A program made the translations under genes and the position numbers. From the NCBI GenBank assembly GCA_021810455.1, contig JAJZIU010000005.1:1-41285 (forward strand): 41,285 nucleotides of DNA, given 5' to 3'. The notes below the pieces were generated by a model. That model was not told where the DNA came from. It made no database searches and saw only the letters and a list, made by a program, of their open reading frames with translations. Numbering within the stretch: the first letter of the stretch is position 1; every line of letters starts with the position of its first letter. This document shows, in pieces, positions 27,923 to 36,671 of this stretch. Source of the stretch: Microcaldota archaeon (lineage in GTDB: Archaea; Micrarchaeota; Micrarchaeia; Micrarchaeales; CABMGC01).

Positions 27923-28711
27923 CTATCTGATGATTCTTCTTCGAGTCTGTATCTCGCTCTGAGTTATACTGCTGTTAGGGCGTCTGGCACTAGCAAGAAG
28001 TCCCATCAACTCCATAGAATTACCTGTAGGTCCGTTCCTGGGTTTTCTCGTTGTAATCTCATTTCCACTAAGGCCTATGTGCGGCAGTATCATCGAAAGA
28101 TCTTCAACGTTTATAGACACATCAGCCGCTTCTCTGACCACTCTATGTCTTGCATTAAAAGCAATCGATACTCCGACCCTACCAAATACTGACATGTCAT
28201 TCTTTCCGTCTCCAACATAAGCGCATTCGCTAAGATCCGCTCCGTTAAACCTTGCGATGAACTTCATAACACTGAGTTTTTCTTCAAAATCGGTTCTGAA
28301 TATCTTCCAGGATCTCAACATATTGTCTTCTCCGAACTCGAGCTTTACCTGTGCGAATCTGTCATCAATCCCGAGTTCCTGCTTCACACGATCTGCAAGT
28401 TCTACAAATCCTCCGCTTATTATCGCGGTTCTTATCCCCGCCTCTTTCAGTATCATAAATGTCTCTAAGGCTCTAGGTTTCAGTTTTTTTGAATTTATTA
28501 TACTCATGAATGTGTCCTTGTCCAACCTGCCTTTCCACATCTCCAGCAGTGTCTCAGACCATTCGACATGCGACTTGAATTTACCTTCCTTAAATCTCGC
28601 CTCTAGTTCATCATGTATGTTTTCAAGTCCTATTTTTTCGGATGCCTCTGTCCATATGCTCTCGCCTTTTGTCAGCGTTCCGTCTAAATCAAACGCGGCA
28701 ACCTTTATCAT
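27923..28711 (-). CDS. HAD-family phosphatase (phosphoserine-phosphatase-like)
   Basis: MIKVAAFDLDGTLTKGESIW, TAIISGGFVELADRVKQELGID, YVGDGKNDMSVFGRVGVSIAFNA; start moved from 28750. Confidence 0.87.
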   Translation of the reverse strand: MIKVAAFDLDGTLTKGESIWTEASEKIGLENIHDELEARFKEGKFKSHVEWSETLLEMWKGRLDKDTFMSIINSKKLKPRALETFMILKEAGIRTAIISGGFVELADRVKQELGIDDRFAQVKLEFGEDNMLRSWKIFRTDFEEKLSVMKFIARFNGADLSECAYVGDGKNDMSVFGRVGVSIAFNARHRVVREAADVSINVEDLSMILPHIGLSGNEITTRKPRNGPTGNSMELMGLLASARRPNSSITQSEIQTRRRIIR

Positions 28712-28885
28712 GTTGCTAGACCTTCCAGTGGCAAAGGCAATTTCTCTCATAAGATCGTAAGTGTATTTTTACTCTGAAAACAAATATATAGCTATCTCAA
28801 AAGATATATAAACACTCAAATTTTGCCAACATTTCTGTCAAGGTTTTCTCTTTCAAGAAAAGTATAAATCTGCAGATGTGCAAAA

Positions 28886-29524
28886 TCATACAAATCCATA
28901 CCACAAAGCGAGTATGCCTACAAACTCTGCAATGTATAAGAATGCTGGGTACTGAACAATGTAAAGTGTTCCAGCAATGCTGACTATTATCACTCCTGCT
29001 ATTATGCTTAGCAACTTGCTTGATCTTTTAACTAGGTAACTCTTCACTGCTACTGCAATCAGGATTATCGCTGCAGGAAAAGTTATTATCGATGAGGTTA
29101 TTACAACTGAAATAGGCAGCAATCCAAACACCACATAGTCTGTTATGATGTTGCCTATGTTGCTGATCATGAGGGAGTATGCCAGCAACAGGGTGGACAG
29201 TATTACAAACACATTGTAAACTTTTTTTGCGTTCCTGTTTTTAACCAATTGCATTGAGCCCAATGCAAGAAGCTCTACCAGCACTGCAACAAGAAAGAGA
29301 TAGGATCTTATCAAATCCTGTGAGTAAATTCCATAAGCAAAAACTATCTCTATAAATACCCCAAGTGCAAATATCCATATTGCAGTACTCCAGTACATCA
29401 GGCTTACTGATTTCCTTTTCATGTATCTTTTTGTCATCACTGCAGCAAGAAAAATAGTCAATAGAAGCGTAACTACTGTTGTCACTTCAACAGAAAGCTG
29501 CGATGTCAAAATATCAAATACCAT
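28886..29524 (-). CDS. Multi-pass (about seven TM) membrane protein of unknown function
   Basis: 212-aa ORF that is almost entirely alternating hydrophobic helices; no recognisable catalytic motif. Confidence 0.6.
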   Translation of the reverse strand: MVFDILTSQLSVEVTTVVTLLLTIFLAAVMTKRYMKRKSVSLMYWSTAIWIFALGVFIEIVFAYGIYSQDLIRSYLFLVAVLVELLALGSMQLVKNRNAKKVYNVFVILSTLLLAYSLMISNIGNIITDYVVFGLLPISVVITSSIITFPAAIILIAVAVKSYLVKRSSKLLSIIAGVIIVSIAGTLYIVQYPAFLYIAEFVGILALWYGFV

Positions 29525-29615
29525 GAAGACTAATAACGTGATTAGGATTAAATAACATTTGCCGATTGCATTTGCCTTTCCTATACGCTTGTGGTAATAA
29601 CATCAAAATAAAAGG

Positions 29616-29690
29616 CGGGCCCGGTGGGATTTGAACCCACGACTTACTGGTTAAAAGCCAGCCACTCTAGCCAAACTGAGTTACGGACCC
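29616..29690 (-). tRNA. tRNA-Lys(UUU), no intron
   Basis: Reverse complement GGGTCCGTAACTCAGTTTGGCTAGAGTGGCTGGCTTTTAACCAGTAAGTCGTGGGTTCAAATCCCACCGGGCCCG; anticodon TTT in loop CTTTTAA, G73. Confidence 0.95.
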
Positions 29691-29732
29691 TTCTGTACAA
29701 AGGCTCAGCCAAGATAAAAAAGATTTTCGGTA

Positions 29733-30728
29733 CTACTTCTTTGACAGTTGTTCTTTAATAATGTTTATGGATTCTGATACTGCTTCTCCTATTCTCAATT
29801 TGTTCGGACCGTACGCTCCGGCGGCACACGGATGCCCTCCTCCATCTCCTTCCAATATGGGCCCTATCTTTTTCATTATTTTTCCAAGGTGCATTGACAA
29901 TCGTTCATCCAATGGTGACCTTAGCCTTACTGATATTGAAGCCTCGTTTTTCTTAACAGACCAAAACAATGATGCATCGGCTCCGGCATCTATGGCAATC
30001 TCTGCTACAACGTTAGCGTGTGTTCTCGCTTCTCCGTAAACAAACAAGTACTTTCTTACAACCTCATTTTTTGCACTTGAAAAATCTCTGAGAAGAAGTT
30101 TTCTGTCTGCAGCAGAAACATTTTCATGAAAATATTCTGCAACATCCGAATAATTCATGCCAGCGATGTTCAACAACTCTGAGATCTGCATGAATGTCAT
30201 GGGTGTCGAATTCTGGAAATCTGCAGAATCGGCTATAATTCCATTAACCAAAAGCATGGCGCTTTGTTTGTCTACCGTCATTCCTGCTCTTTTCATGATT
30301 TCGTAAATTATGCTTGATGTAGAATTGAATTTTTCATCATTGAATAACAATCTCCCATCTTCTTTCTGAGTATAGTCTGGAGCAAGGTGATGGTCTATAA
30401 ACAAAATATCGTACTTTGATTTTGCCAACGTTTCTCCAAGATCTCCGAGTGCCGCAAGCCTATTCGCATCCATTATGATTACAAAATCTACATTGTCTTG
30501 GATTCCTGGTCTTATCTTTTTTGTGTATCCTGATTCATCTAACATTCTCTTTGCATTTCCCGTTACGAAGTCTGGTGTTACGACAATCGAGCTGGAAAAG
30601 AATTTAGATAGTGCAACAGCTGACGCGACTCCATCTCTGTCTCCTATCGCATGAAAGGTGATCAGTACCTTTCTGTTTCTTCTCTCCTTTATTATATTGC
30701 AAAGTTGTTCAAACGAAATACGTTTCAC
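29733..30728 (-). CDS. DHH/DHHA1 family phosphoesterase
   Basis: GDRDGVASAVAL, IIMDANRL, FIDHHLAPD, and DHHA1 GDGGGHPCAAGAYG. Confidence 0.9.
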   Translation of the reverse strand: MKRISFEQLCNIIKERRNRKVLITFHAIGDRDGVASAVALSKFFSSSIVVTPDFVTGNAKRMLDESGYTKKIRPGIQDNVDFVIIMDANRLAALGDLGETLAKSKYDILFIDHHLAPDYTQKEDGRLLFNDEKFNSTSSIIYEIMKRAGMTVDKQSAMLLVNGIIADSADFQNSTPMTFMQISELLNIAGMNYSDVAEYFHENVSAADRKLLLRDFSSAKNEVVRKYLFVYGEARTHANVVAEIAIDAGADASLFWSVKKNEASISVRLRSPLDERLSMHLGKIMKKIGPILEGDGGGHPCAAGAYGPNKLRIGEAVSESINIIKEQLSKK

Positions 30729-31105
30729 GCGGGTCCCTGTCCACGTTTGTAAATCTGCGTTATCTTTTCATTTAGTTGCTTCTCTTTGTTCTTGAGTTCA
30801 GTGTACTGCCTGTTCACTGTTTGTATTCTTGCATCTGCCAAGGAGTATCTGTCGTTCACATCATCAAGCGCCTTCTGCTTGTCGGTCTCTACTATGACGG
30901 AGCCTACGTTCATGTAAACCTTTCCACTCGCCTTGTCCAACTCTTCCTTTGCCCTTTCCATCTCTGCTTTCTGAGCCTGTAGCTGCTCAAGTTGCATAAC
31001 TGTAGTTCTCAGTTGTTCCTGCAGGATCTGATAATCCTTCAGAAGCTTTTCCAGTTCATCAGCGTTAGGCTGGTTTGTTTGTGCCTGCATCAGATCACTT
31101 ATCAT
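30725..31105 (-). CDS. pfdB: Prefoldin subunit beta
   Basis: Coiled coil - beta hairpin - coiled coil, with VYMNVGSVIVETDKQKALDDVNDR at the hairpin; overlaps the DHH gene start by 4 nt. Confidence 0.9.
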   Translation of the reverse strand: MISDLMQAQTNQPNADELEKLLKDYQILQEQLRTTVMQLEQLQAQKAEMERAKEELDKASGKVYMNVGSVIVETDKQKALDDVNDRYSLADARIQTVNRQYTELKNKEKQLNEKITQIYKRGQGPA

Positions 31106-31135
31106 TTAATTAAACATCAAGTATTTAATATGGAT

Positions 31136-31492
31136 TCAAAGCAGTTTGAGTGAGGATGTGAACTGGTTTATTTCTGCGCTGTTCCAGGGTCCCACCCCCA
31201 GTCCCGTCACGGTTCCTGGAGGAAGCTCGGTGAGCCCGGCATCGGTAACCAGTGCACTAGGGACCTTTTTGTACTGAAACGCGGTGTGCAGTTTCCTCAA
31301 TGCTTCCTCATTATCTACCTTAAGCACTATCTTTTTTTCTCCCTCTTTTATCCATTTCTTTGCAATGCTTTCATCAACTTTTACGGTTTCCAGATAGCTC
31401 ATCAACGAAGCGTGCGCTCCCTGTGCCACCATCTTTCCCTTACTCATATCAAGGTCATTTCTGAGTATTATTACCTGTTTTATCTCCTCCAT
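31136..31492 (-). CDS. pth2: Peptidyl-tRNA hydrolase, Pth2 family
   Basis: IILRNDLDMSKGKMVAQGAHASLMSYL...VTDAGLTELPPGTVTGLGVGPWNSAEINQFT. Confidence 0.96.
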   Translation of the reverse strand: MEEIKQVIILRNDLDMSKGKMVAQGAHASLMSYLETVKVDESIAKKWIKEGEKKIVLKVDNEEALRKLHTAFQYKKVPSALVTDAGLTELPPGTVTGLGVGPWNSAEINQFTSSLKLL

Positions 31493-31590
31493 GGAATTAC
31501 TCTATCAGTGCAACTCTAATGCTAAATATCTTGCTAATGTTTCAGCATGAACATTTTATACTTTATTTACAATATACTAAATGATTCATA

Positions 31591-32730
31591 ATGGATGCCA
31601 AAGCGTTTATCACAAATCTCATACGCGACTATTACAAAAATGTATCGGATTTTCCTGCACCAGAGGCAGTATCCAGCAGGGAATTCGGAGTTGGTACGTT
31701 CGAGCGCAAAATACTTTACAGGCACATTGAATTCAAGAGCAAAAACGATCTGCGAAAATATCTCATAGAAAACGCGCCTCCGTACATCTCCTGCTCAACG
31801 GCTCATTACAAGTTCCCCGCAGCAAGGCCTATGGAAAAAAAGGGATGGCTCGGTTCCGAATTGGTATTCGATCTTGACGTTACTGATATGCATCTTCCTT
31901 GCCAAAGCGCCCATGGCCGTTCATGGGTTTGCGCTGTTTGTTTTGAGGAGATTAAAAATGAGACAATAAAACTAATAGAAGAGTTTCTTATTCCTGATTT
32001 TGGTTTTTCATCAAATGAATTGGAAGTCAACTTCAGTGGTAACAGGGGTTACCATGTACACGTAAAGAACGATTCTGTTTTAACTCTTGATGCCAACCAG
32101 CGAAAGGAGATAAGCGATTACATATCCGGAAATGGTATAGAAGTTGAGGATATTTTCGAGAACATGGGGCAAAAAGGCCATGCGCTTCTCGGTCCAAAAC
32201 CAGACGACATAGGATGGAAGGGCAAACTTGCAAGAAGTTTTATAACTACGCTCAATTCCGGCACTGAACAAATGACAAAGTTGGGAATAGACAAAAGAAT
32301 AGCAAACAATCTATACAAGAAGCGCGCTCTAGTTGAGTTAGGGATAAAGAACGGAAACTGGGACATGGTATACATAAAGAACAAGGCAGATTTCTGGAAA
32401 ACCATACTGGCAAACCAGGCAATAGCGCAGAGCGACAGGATAGACCGCAATGTTACCAAAGATCCTTCCCATCTTATAAGACTGCCTGAAAGCATACACG
32501 GTGAAACCGGCCTCATCGCAAAGAAGGTTGGTATTGCGGCTCTTTCAAAATTTGATCCTATGAATGACGCGATAGCTTTCAGAAATGGAGAAATGGAAGT
32601 TATTGCTAACTCTCAGCAGAAACTGCTCATAAACAATGAGCAGTACGGTCCTTTCAATAAGGAAAAGGTAAAGTTGCCAGTATATGCCGGAACATACTTA
32701 TATTTAAAAGGCTTAGCTGATATAATATAG
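31591..32730 (+). CDS. priS: DNA primase small subunit (archaeo-eukaryotic primase)
   Basis: REFGVGTFERKILYRHIEF, ELVFDLDVTDM, SGNRGYHVHV, DRNVTKDPSHLIRLPESIHGETGLIAKKV. Confidence 0.94.
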   Translation: MDAKAFITNLIRDYYKNVSDFPAPEAVSSREFGVGTFERKILYRHIEFKSKNDLRKYLIENAPPYISCSTAHYKFPAARPMEKKGWLGSELVFDLDVTDMHLPCQSAHGRSWVCAVCFEEIKNETIKLIEEFLIPDFGFSSNELEVNFSGNRGYHVHVKNDSVLTLDANQRKEISDYISGNGIEVEDIFENMGQKGHALLGPKPDDIGWKGKLARSFITTLNSGTEQMTKLGIDKRIANNLYKKRALVELGIKNGNWDMVYIKNKADFWKTILANQAIAQSDRIDRNVTKDPSHLIRLPESIHGETGLIAKKVGIAALSKFDPMNDAIAFRNGEMEVIANSQQKLLINNEQYGPFNKEKVKLPVYAGTYLYLKGLADII

Positions 32731-32762
32731 CCTAAAATTATTGAAGGCAATACATCTTAGTA

Positions 32763-33311
32763 GTGATACAAATGGGCGCTTATAAATACATAAAAGAGAA
32801 TTTCCAGAACAGCTACAAACAGTCAAGTGCCTCACTGAAGGACAGACTGTACCGATGGCATGAAGAGCCGAGCCTCGTGAGACTCGAGCATCCTACAAAC
32901 GTCGCCAGAGCAAGAGTGCTAGGATACAAAGCCAAGCAGGGTGTTGTTGTGGTCAGGGCAAGGATAAGGAAGGGATTGAGAAAAAGGGAGAAGAACAAGG
33001 GCGGAAGAAAGCCTTCAAAAAGCGGAAGATTCTTCTCAATGAAAAAATCATTCCAATCTATCGCAGAAGAAAGAGTAGCTGCAAAGTACAGGAACTGCGA
33101 AGTTGTTAATTCATACTACATCGGAGAGGACGGAACAGACAAGTATTTTGAAGTTATACTGGCAGACAGATCAAACAAGAAAGTCATGCATGATCCTTTA
33201 TACAGCGGTGTCATAAGACAACGCAACAGGGCCAACCGTGGTCTTACCAGTAGTGGCAAGAAGCACAGGGGCATGGTTCCTAGTGTAAGGGCAAACCTTC
33301 GAAAAGATTGA
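32763..33311 (+). CDS. rpl15e: Large ribosomal subunit protein eL15
   Basis: MGAYKYIKENFQNSYK...LEHPTNVARARVLGYKAKQGVVVVRARIRKGLRKR...RSGR-type motifs and C-terminal RGLTSSGKKHRGM. Confidence 0.95.
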   Translation: MIQMGAYKYIKENFQNSYKQSSASLKDRLYRWHEEPSLVRLEHPTNVARARVLGYKAKQGVVVVRARIRKGLRKREKNKGGRKPSKSGRFFSMKKSFQSIAEERVAAKYRNCEVVNSYYIGEDGTDKYFEVILADRSNKKVMHDPLYSGVIRQRNRANRGLTSSGKKHRGMVPSVRANLRKD

Positions 33312-33335
33312 GGTGTTGATCTGCCCAGCGCAAAG

Positions 33336-33554
33336 ATGAGCCTTGAACTTGACAATGCAAAGGATTATATAGATGTGATGGAAAGTAAATTGAATTACAA
33401 GAGGAGCGATGTCAAAGTATCTATAAAAGGCAACGAACTTGACATAACGATAAACGCAAAGGACAACGTGGCGCTACTCGCCTCGATGCAGAGCGTCCTC
33501 AAGCGCATAAGAATAATAAGCAACATAGAAAGCATATTCACGCAAGGTAATTAG
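33336..33554 (+). CDS. pcc1: KEOPS complex subunit Pcc1-like protein
   Basis: 72-aa alpha/beta protein; ELDITINAKDNVALLASMQSVLKRIRIISNIESI fits the Pcc1/CTAG pattern. Confidence 0.6.
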   Translation: MSLELDNAKDYIDVMESKLNYKRSDVKVSIKGNELDITINAKDNVALLASMQSVLKRIRIISNIESIFTQGN

Positions 33555-33555
33555 G

Positions 33556-34515
33556 ATGAGAAAAGGATCATTAGAGTATTGGCCGCATAGGCGTGCTAAG
33601 AAGCAGATGCCAAGGCAGCGAAGCGTGCCTTCAGTAGCAAAGCCTATGTTCCTAAATTTTGTTGCATTCAAAGCGGGTATGACCCACGTCACCATGATTG
33701 ACAACACAGAGTCTCCTGCAAAGGGCACAGAGGTTGCCAGAGCCGCGACAGTTCTCGAAATTCCAAAGGTCTATGTTTACGGATTAAGATTTTACAAGAA
33801 AGGATACGCGTACAAGCAGGTATACGGTGAGGTGTTTGATACTGCTATGGCAGCAAAAGTTGGCATAAAGAAAACAAAACACACACTGCCATCTTTCAAG
33901 GAAAAGATTTCTGAATTCACCGATGTTTCTGCGCTTGCATATCTCGATGCAAGCAATCTGGGTTTTGGAAATAAACGTGTAATGCGCTTCGAACTACATA
34001 TCGGTGGAAGCACTTCTTCAGAAAAACTCGAGTTCGCTGAAAAATATCTTGGAAAAGAACTCAAGATTCTTGATTTTGCAAAACAGGGAGAGTACGTTGA
34101 CACAACGAGCATAAGCAAGGGAAAAGGCTGGGCTGGTGTCGTCAAAAGATATGGAGTTGCAACCCAGTATAGAAAGGCAACTGGAAAGGGGAGGCACGTA
34201 GGTACTCTTGGTCCTTGGCATCCTGCAAAGGTAATGTTCGGAGTGCCACAGGCAGGTCACATGGGATACAACTACAGAACGGAGATGAACAAGCATATAC
34301 TAAAACTTGGATCTCAAGGAGATGCCAACAGCATAAATCCAAACGGAGGATTTCTTAATTACGGAATTGTAAAGAATGATTACATGGTTCTCGATGGTTC
34401 TATACCTGGACCATCGAAGAGGCTTGTAAGGTTGAGAAAGGCGATAAGAATGGCCGAAAAGGTTAGGGAGCCTCAGTTGATTTACATCTCAACAACATCA
34501 AAGCAGGGTGCATAA
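33556..34515 (+). CDS. rpl3: Large ribosomal subunit protein uL3
   Basis: RKGSLEYWPHRRAKKQMPR..., VGTLGPWHPAKVMFGVPQAGHMGYNYRTEMNK. Confidence 0.96.
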   Translation: MRKGSLEYWPHRRAKKQMPRQRSVPSVAKPMFLNFVAFKAGMTHVTMIDNTESPAKGTEVARAATVLEIPKVYVYGLRFYKKGYAYKQVYGEVFDTAMAAKVGIKKTKHTLPSFKEKISEFTDVSALAYLDASNLGFGNKRVMRFELHIGGSTSSEKLEFAEKYLGKELKILDFAKQGEYVDTTSISKGKGWAGVVKRYGVATQYRKATGKGRHVGTLGPWHPAKVMFGVPQAGHMGYNYRTEMNKHILKLGSQGDANSINPNGGFLNYGIVKNDYMVLDGSIPGPSKRLVRLRKAIRMAEKVREPQLIYISTTSKQGA

Positions 34516-34516
34516 A

Positions 34517-35299
34517 ATGGAAGTTGACGTTTACAAACTTGATGGGAGCGTAGAAGGCAAGGTAACGCTGCCTTCCGTATTCGAAAGAGAGTTTCGCGAG
34601 GACCTCATAAGAAGGGCAATACTGAGCGACCAAAGCTTCGAGCATCAGCCGCAGGGTCATTACATACTCGCTGGTATGCAGACAACAGCTGTGTATGTCG
34701 GAAAGTACACTGGATACAGAAGAGGAAGGCACATGGGTATGGCTATAAGACCTAGGCAGAAACTCGGAGGAGGCGCGATGGGTGACGTAAGAAGAATACC
34801 CTCCAGCGTAAAGGGAAGAAGGGCTCATCCACACAGACCTGAAAAAAACATATTCGAACAGATTAACAAAAAGGAGTACGACGCTGCAATTGCATCAGCA
34901 ATAGCCGGTTCATCAAACAAGGAACTGGTTCATCAGAAACACGTTTCAAAAATGTCACTGCCGATAGTCATAGATGACAATCTGGAATCAGTTGCAAAGA
35001 CAAAGAATCTTCTAAACACATTCAAGTCACTTGGCCTTCTCGATGATGTTGAAAAGTCCCACAAACCAAGGCTGAGGATTGGAATGAGAAGAGTTTCTAA
35101 TAAAAGAAGATTCAGAAGCAGCGTACTGATAATAGCCAAAAATGCTGAGAATATAATTAAGGCGGGCAGGAACATTCCAGGCGTGGATGTTTGCAGTGTA
35201 GATGACATGAAGATAGAAAAACTCGCTCCTGGTGCAAAACCAAGACTCATAGTCTGGACAAAAAGTGCACTTGGAAGCGTTGGTGAAAAATTGAGGTAA
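34517..35299 (+). CDS. rpl4: Large ribosomal subunit protein uL4
   Basis: VDVYKLDGSVEGKVTLPSVFEREFREDLIRRA...; start at MEVDVYK (34517). Confidence 0.95.
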   Translation: MEVDVYKLDGSVEGKVTLPSVFEREFREDLIRRAILSDQSFEHQPQGHYILAGMQTTAVYVGKYTGYRRGRHMGMAIRPRQKLGGGAMGDVRRIPSSVKGRRAHPHRPEKNIFEQINKKEYDAAIASAIAGSSNKELVHQKHVSKMSLPIVIDDNLESVAKTKNLLNTFKSLGLLDDVEKSHKPRLRIGMRRVSNKRRFRSSVLIIAKNAENIIKAGRNIPGVDVCSVDDMKIEKLAPGAKPRLIVWTKSALGSVGEKLR

Positions 35300-35304
35300 T
35301 TTGT

Positions 35305-35556
35305 TTGGCAGTATTGAAATATCCTGTAGCAACTGAAAAAACCCTGAGCATGGTTGACAGGGATAACATCATAGTTTATGTTGTAGATATGGAAACCAAC
35401 AAGAAACAGGTTAAGGAGGAGTTTGAAAATACATTTAAGGTTAAGGTAGTAAACGTTAATACCGTTCGCGAACCTGATAACGTAAAGCGTGCATATGTTA
35501 GATTAGGAAAGGAATTTCCAGCTTCCGACATAGCAAAAAGATTGAAACTGGTGTAA
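35305..35556 (+). CDS. rpl23: Large ribosomal subunit protein uL23 (TTG start)
   Basis: MAVLKYPVATEKTLSMVDRDNIIVYVVDMETNKKQVKEEFENTFKVKVVNVNT. Confidence 0.95.
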   Translation: MAVLKYPVATEKTLSMVDRDNIIVYVVDMETNKKQVKEEFENTFKVKVVNVNTVREPDNVKRAYVRLGKEFPASDIAKRLKLV

Positions 35557-35559
35557 TAA

Positions 35560-36279
35560 ATGGGAAAACGACTCAAGATGCAAAGGAGAGGAAAAGGTAG
35601 CAATGCTTATCGCAAACCACCAAACACTTTCAAAGCAGACGTAATGTTCATAAACAAGCATGCAGAAAGCATCAAGAATGGTGAGGTCATAGAGTTCATA
35701 GACGATCCAGGACACAAGGCCCCTCTGATGCTTATAAGATACGATGATTATACTGAAAACACGCTTCTTGCTCCTGAAGGAATAAAAATAGGAGATAAGA
35801 TACAGGATGGTTCAAATGCAACTCCCACATTGGGAAGCATACTTAATCTGGGCAACATATCTGACGGAATGCCCATATACAACATAGAAGCACTTCCCGG
35901 AGACGGTGGAAAGTACGCAAGAGCTCCAGGTTCGTACGCGACTGTTATCGCGCACACTCAGAACCGTGTTACGGTTTTGCTTCCTTCAAAACAAACCGTA
36001 GATCTAAACCCTGAATGCAGGGCAGAGATAGGTGTAATAGCCGGCGGAGGAGCAACGACAAAACCCATAATGAAGGCAGGAAAAGCGTTTTATATGAATC
36101 ATGCTACAAACAAGATGTGGCCAAAGAACAGAGGTGTTAAATCAAACCCTGTTGATCATCCTTTCGGAGGAAAACAGCACCACAAGGGCGCTTCAAGTAT
36201 GACTGCAAGAGGAGCACCCCCAGGAGCGAAGGTCGGACACATCGCAGCAAGAAGAGTAGGAAGAAGAAAGAGAGGTTGA
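35560..36279 (+). CDS. rpl2: Large ribosomal subunit protein uL2
   Basis: MGKRLKMQRRGKGSNAYRKPP...RGVKSNPVDHPFGGKQHHKGASSMTARGAPPGAKVGHIAARRVGRRKRG. Confidence 0.97.
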   Translation: MGKRLKMQRRGKGSNAYRKPPNTFKADVMFINKHAESIKNGEVIEFIDDPGHKAPLMLIRYDDYTENTLLAPEGIKIGDKIQDGSNATPTLGSILNLGNISDGMPIYNIEALPGDGGKYARAPGSYATVIAHTQNRVTVLLPSKQTVDLNPECRAEIGVIAGGGATTKPIMKAGKAFYMNHATNKMWPKNRGVKSNPVDHPFGGKQHHKGASSMTARGAPPGAKVGHIAARRVGRRKRG

Positions 36280-36283
36280 TTGA

Positions 36284-36670
36284 ATACCAAGAATATTTTC
36301 ATTTAGAGGAAAATCTGTAGAAGAACTCCAGAAGCTTAGTGTGGATGAGTTTTCAAAGCTTTTGAAATCAAGACAAAGAAGAAGCATAAAGAGACTAGGT
36401 GAAAGCTACGCACAACTTGTAAAGAAGGCTGAAGAAGCCGCAAAGAAAGGTAAAACCGTCAGAACTCATGTGCGCGAAGCAGTAATACTTCCATCCTGGG
36501 TTGGCATGAAGTTTGCCGTTTACAATGGAAAGGAGTTTAAGGAAATGCAGATAACCGAGGAGATGCTGGGTCACAGACTCGGCGAGTTTTCATTCTCAAC
36601 TAAGCGTGTACTCCACTCTGCGCCTGGAATAAGGGCAACGAGAGGAAGCAAGTTCCTTGCGGTGAAGTGA
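36284..36670 (+). CDS. rps19: Small ribosomal subunit protein uS19; apparent AUA start
   Basis: ORF caller begins at GTG 36341, but the in-frame upstream codons encode PRIFSFRGKSVEELQKLSVDEF, which matches the archaeal uS19 N-terminus. The in-frame stop TGA is at 36281-36283. Confidence 0.8.
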   Translation: MPRIFSFRGKSVEELQKLSVDEFSKLLKSRQRRSIKRLGESYAQLVKKAEEAAKKGKTVRTHVREAVILPSWVGMKFAVYNGKEFKEMQITEEMLGHRLGEFSFSTKRVLHSAPGIRATRGSKFLAVK

Positions 36671-36671
36671 T

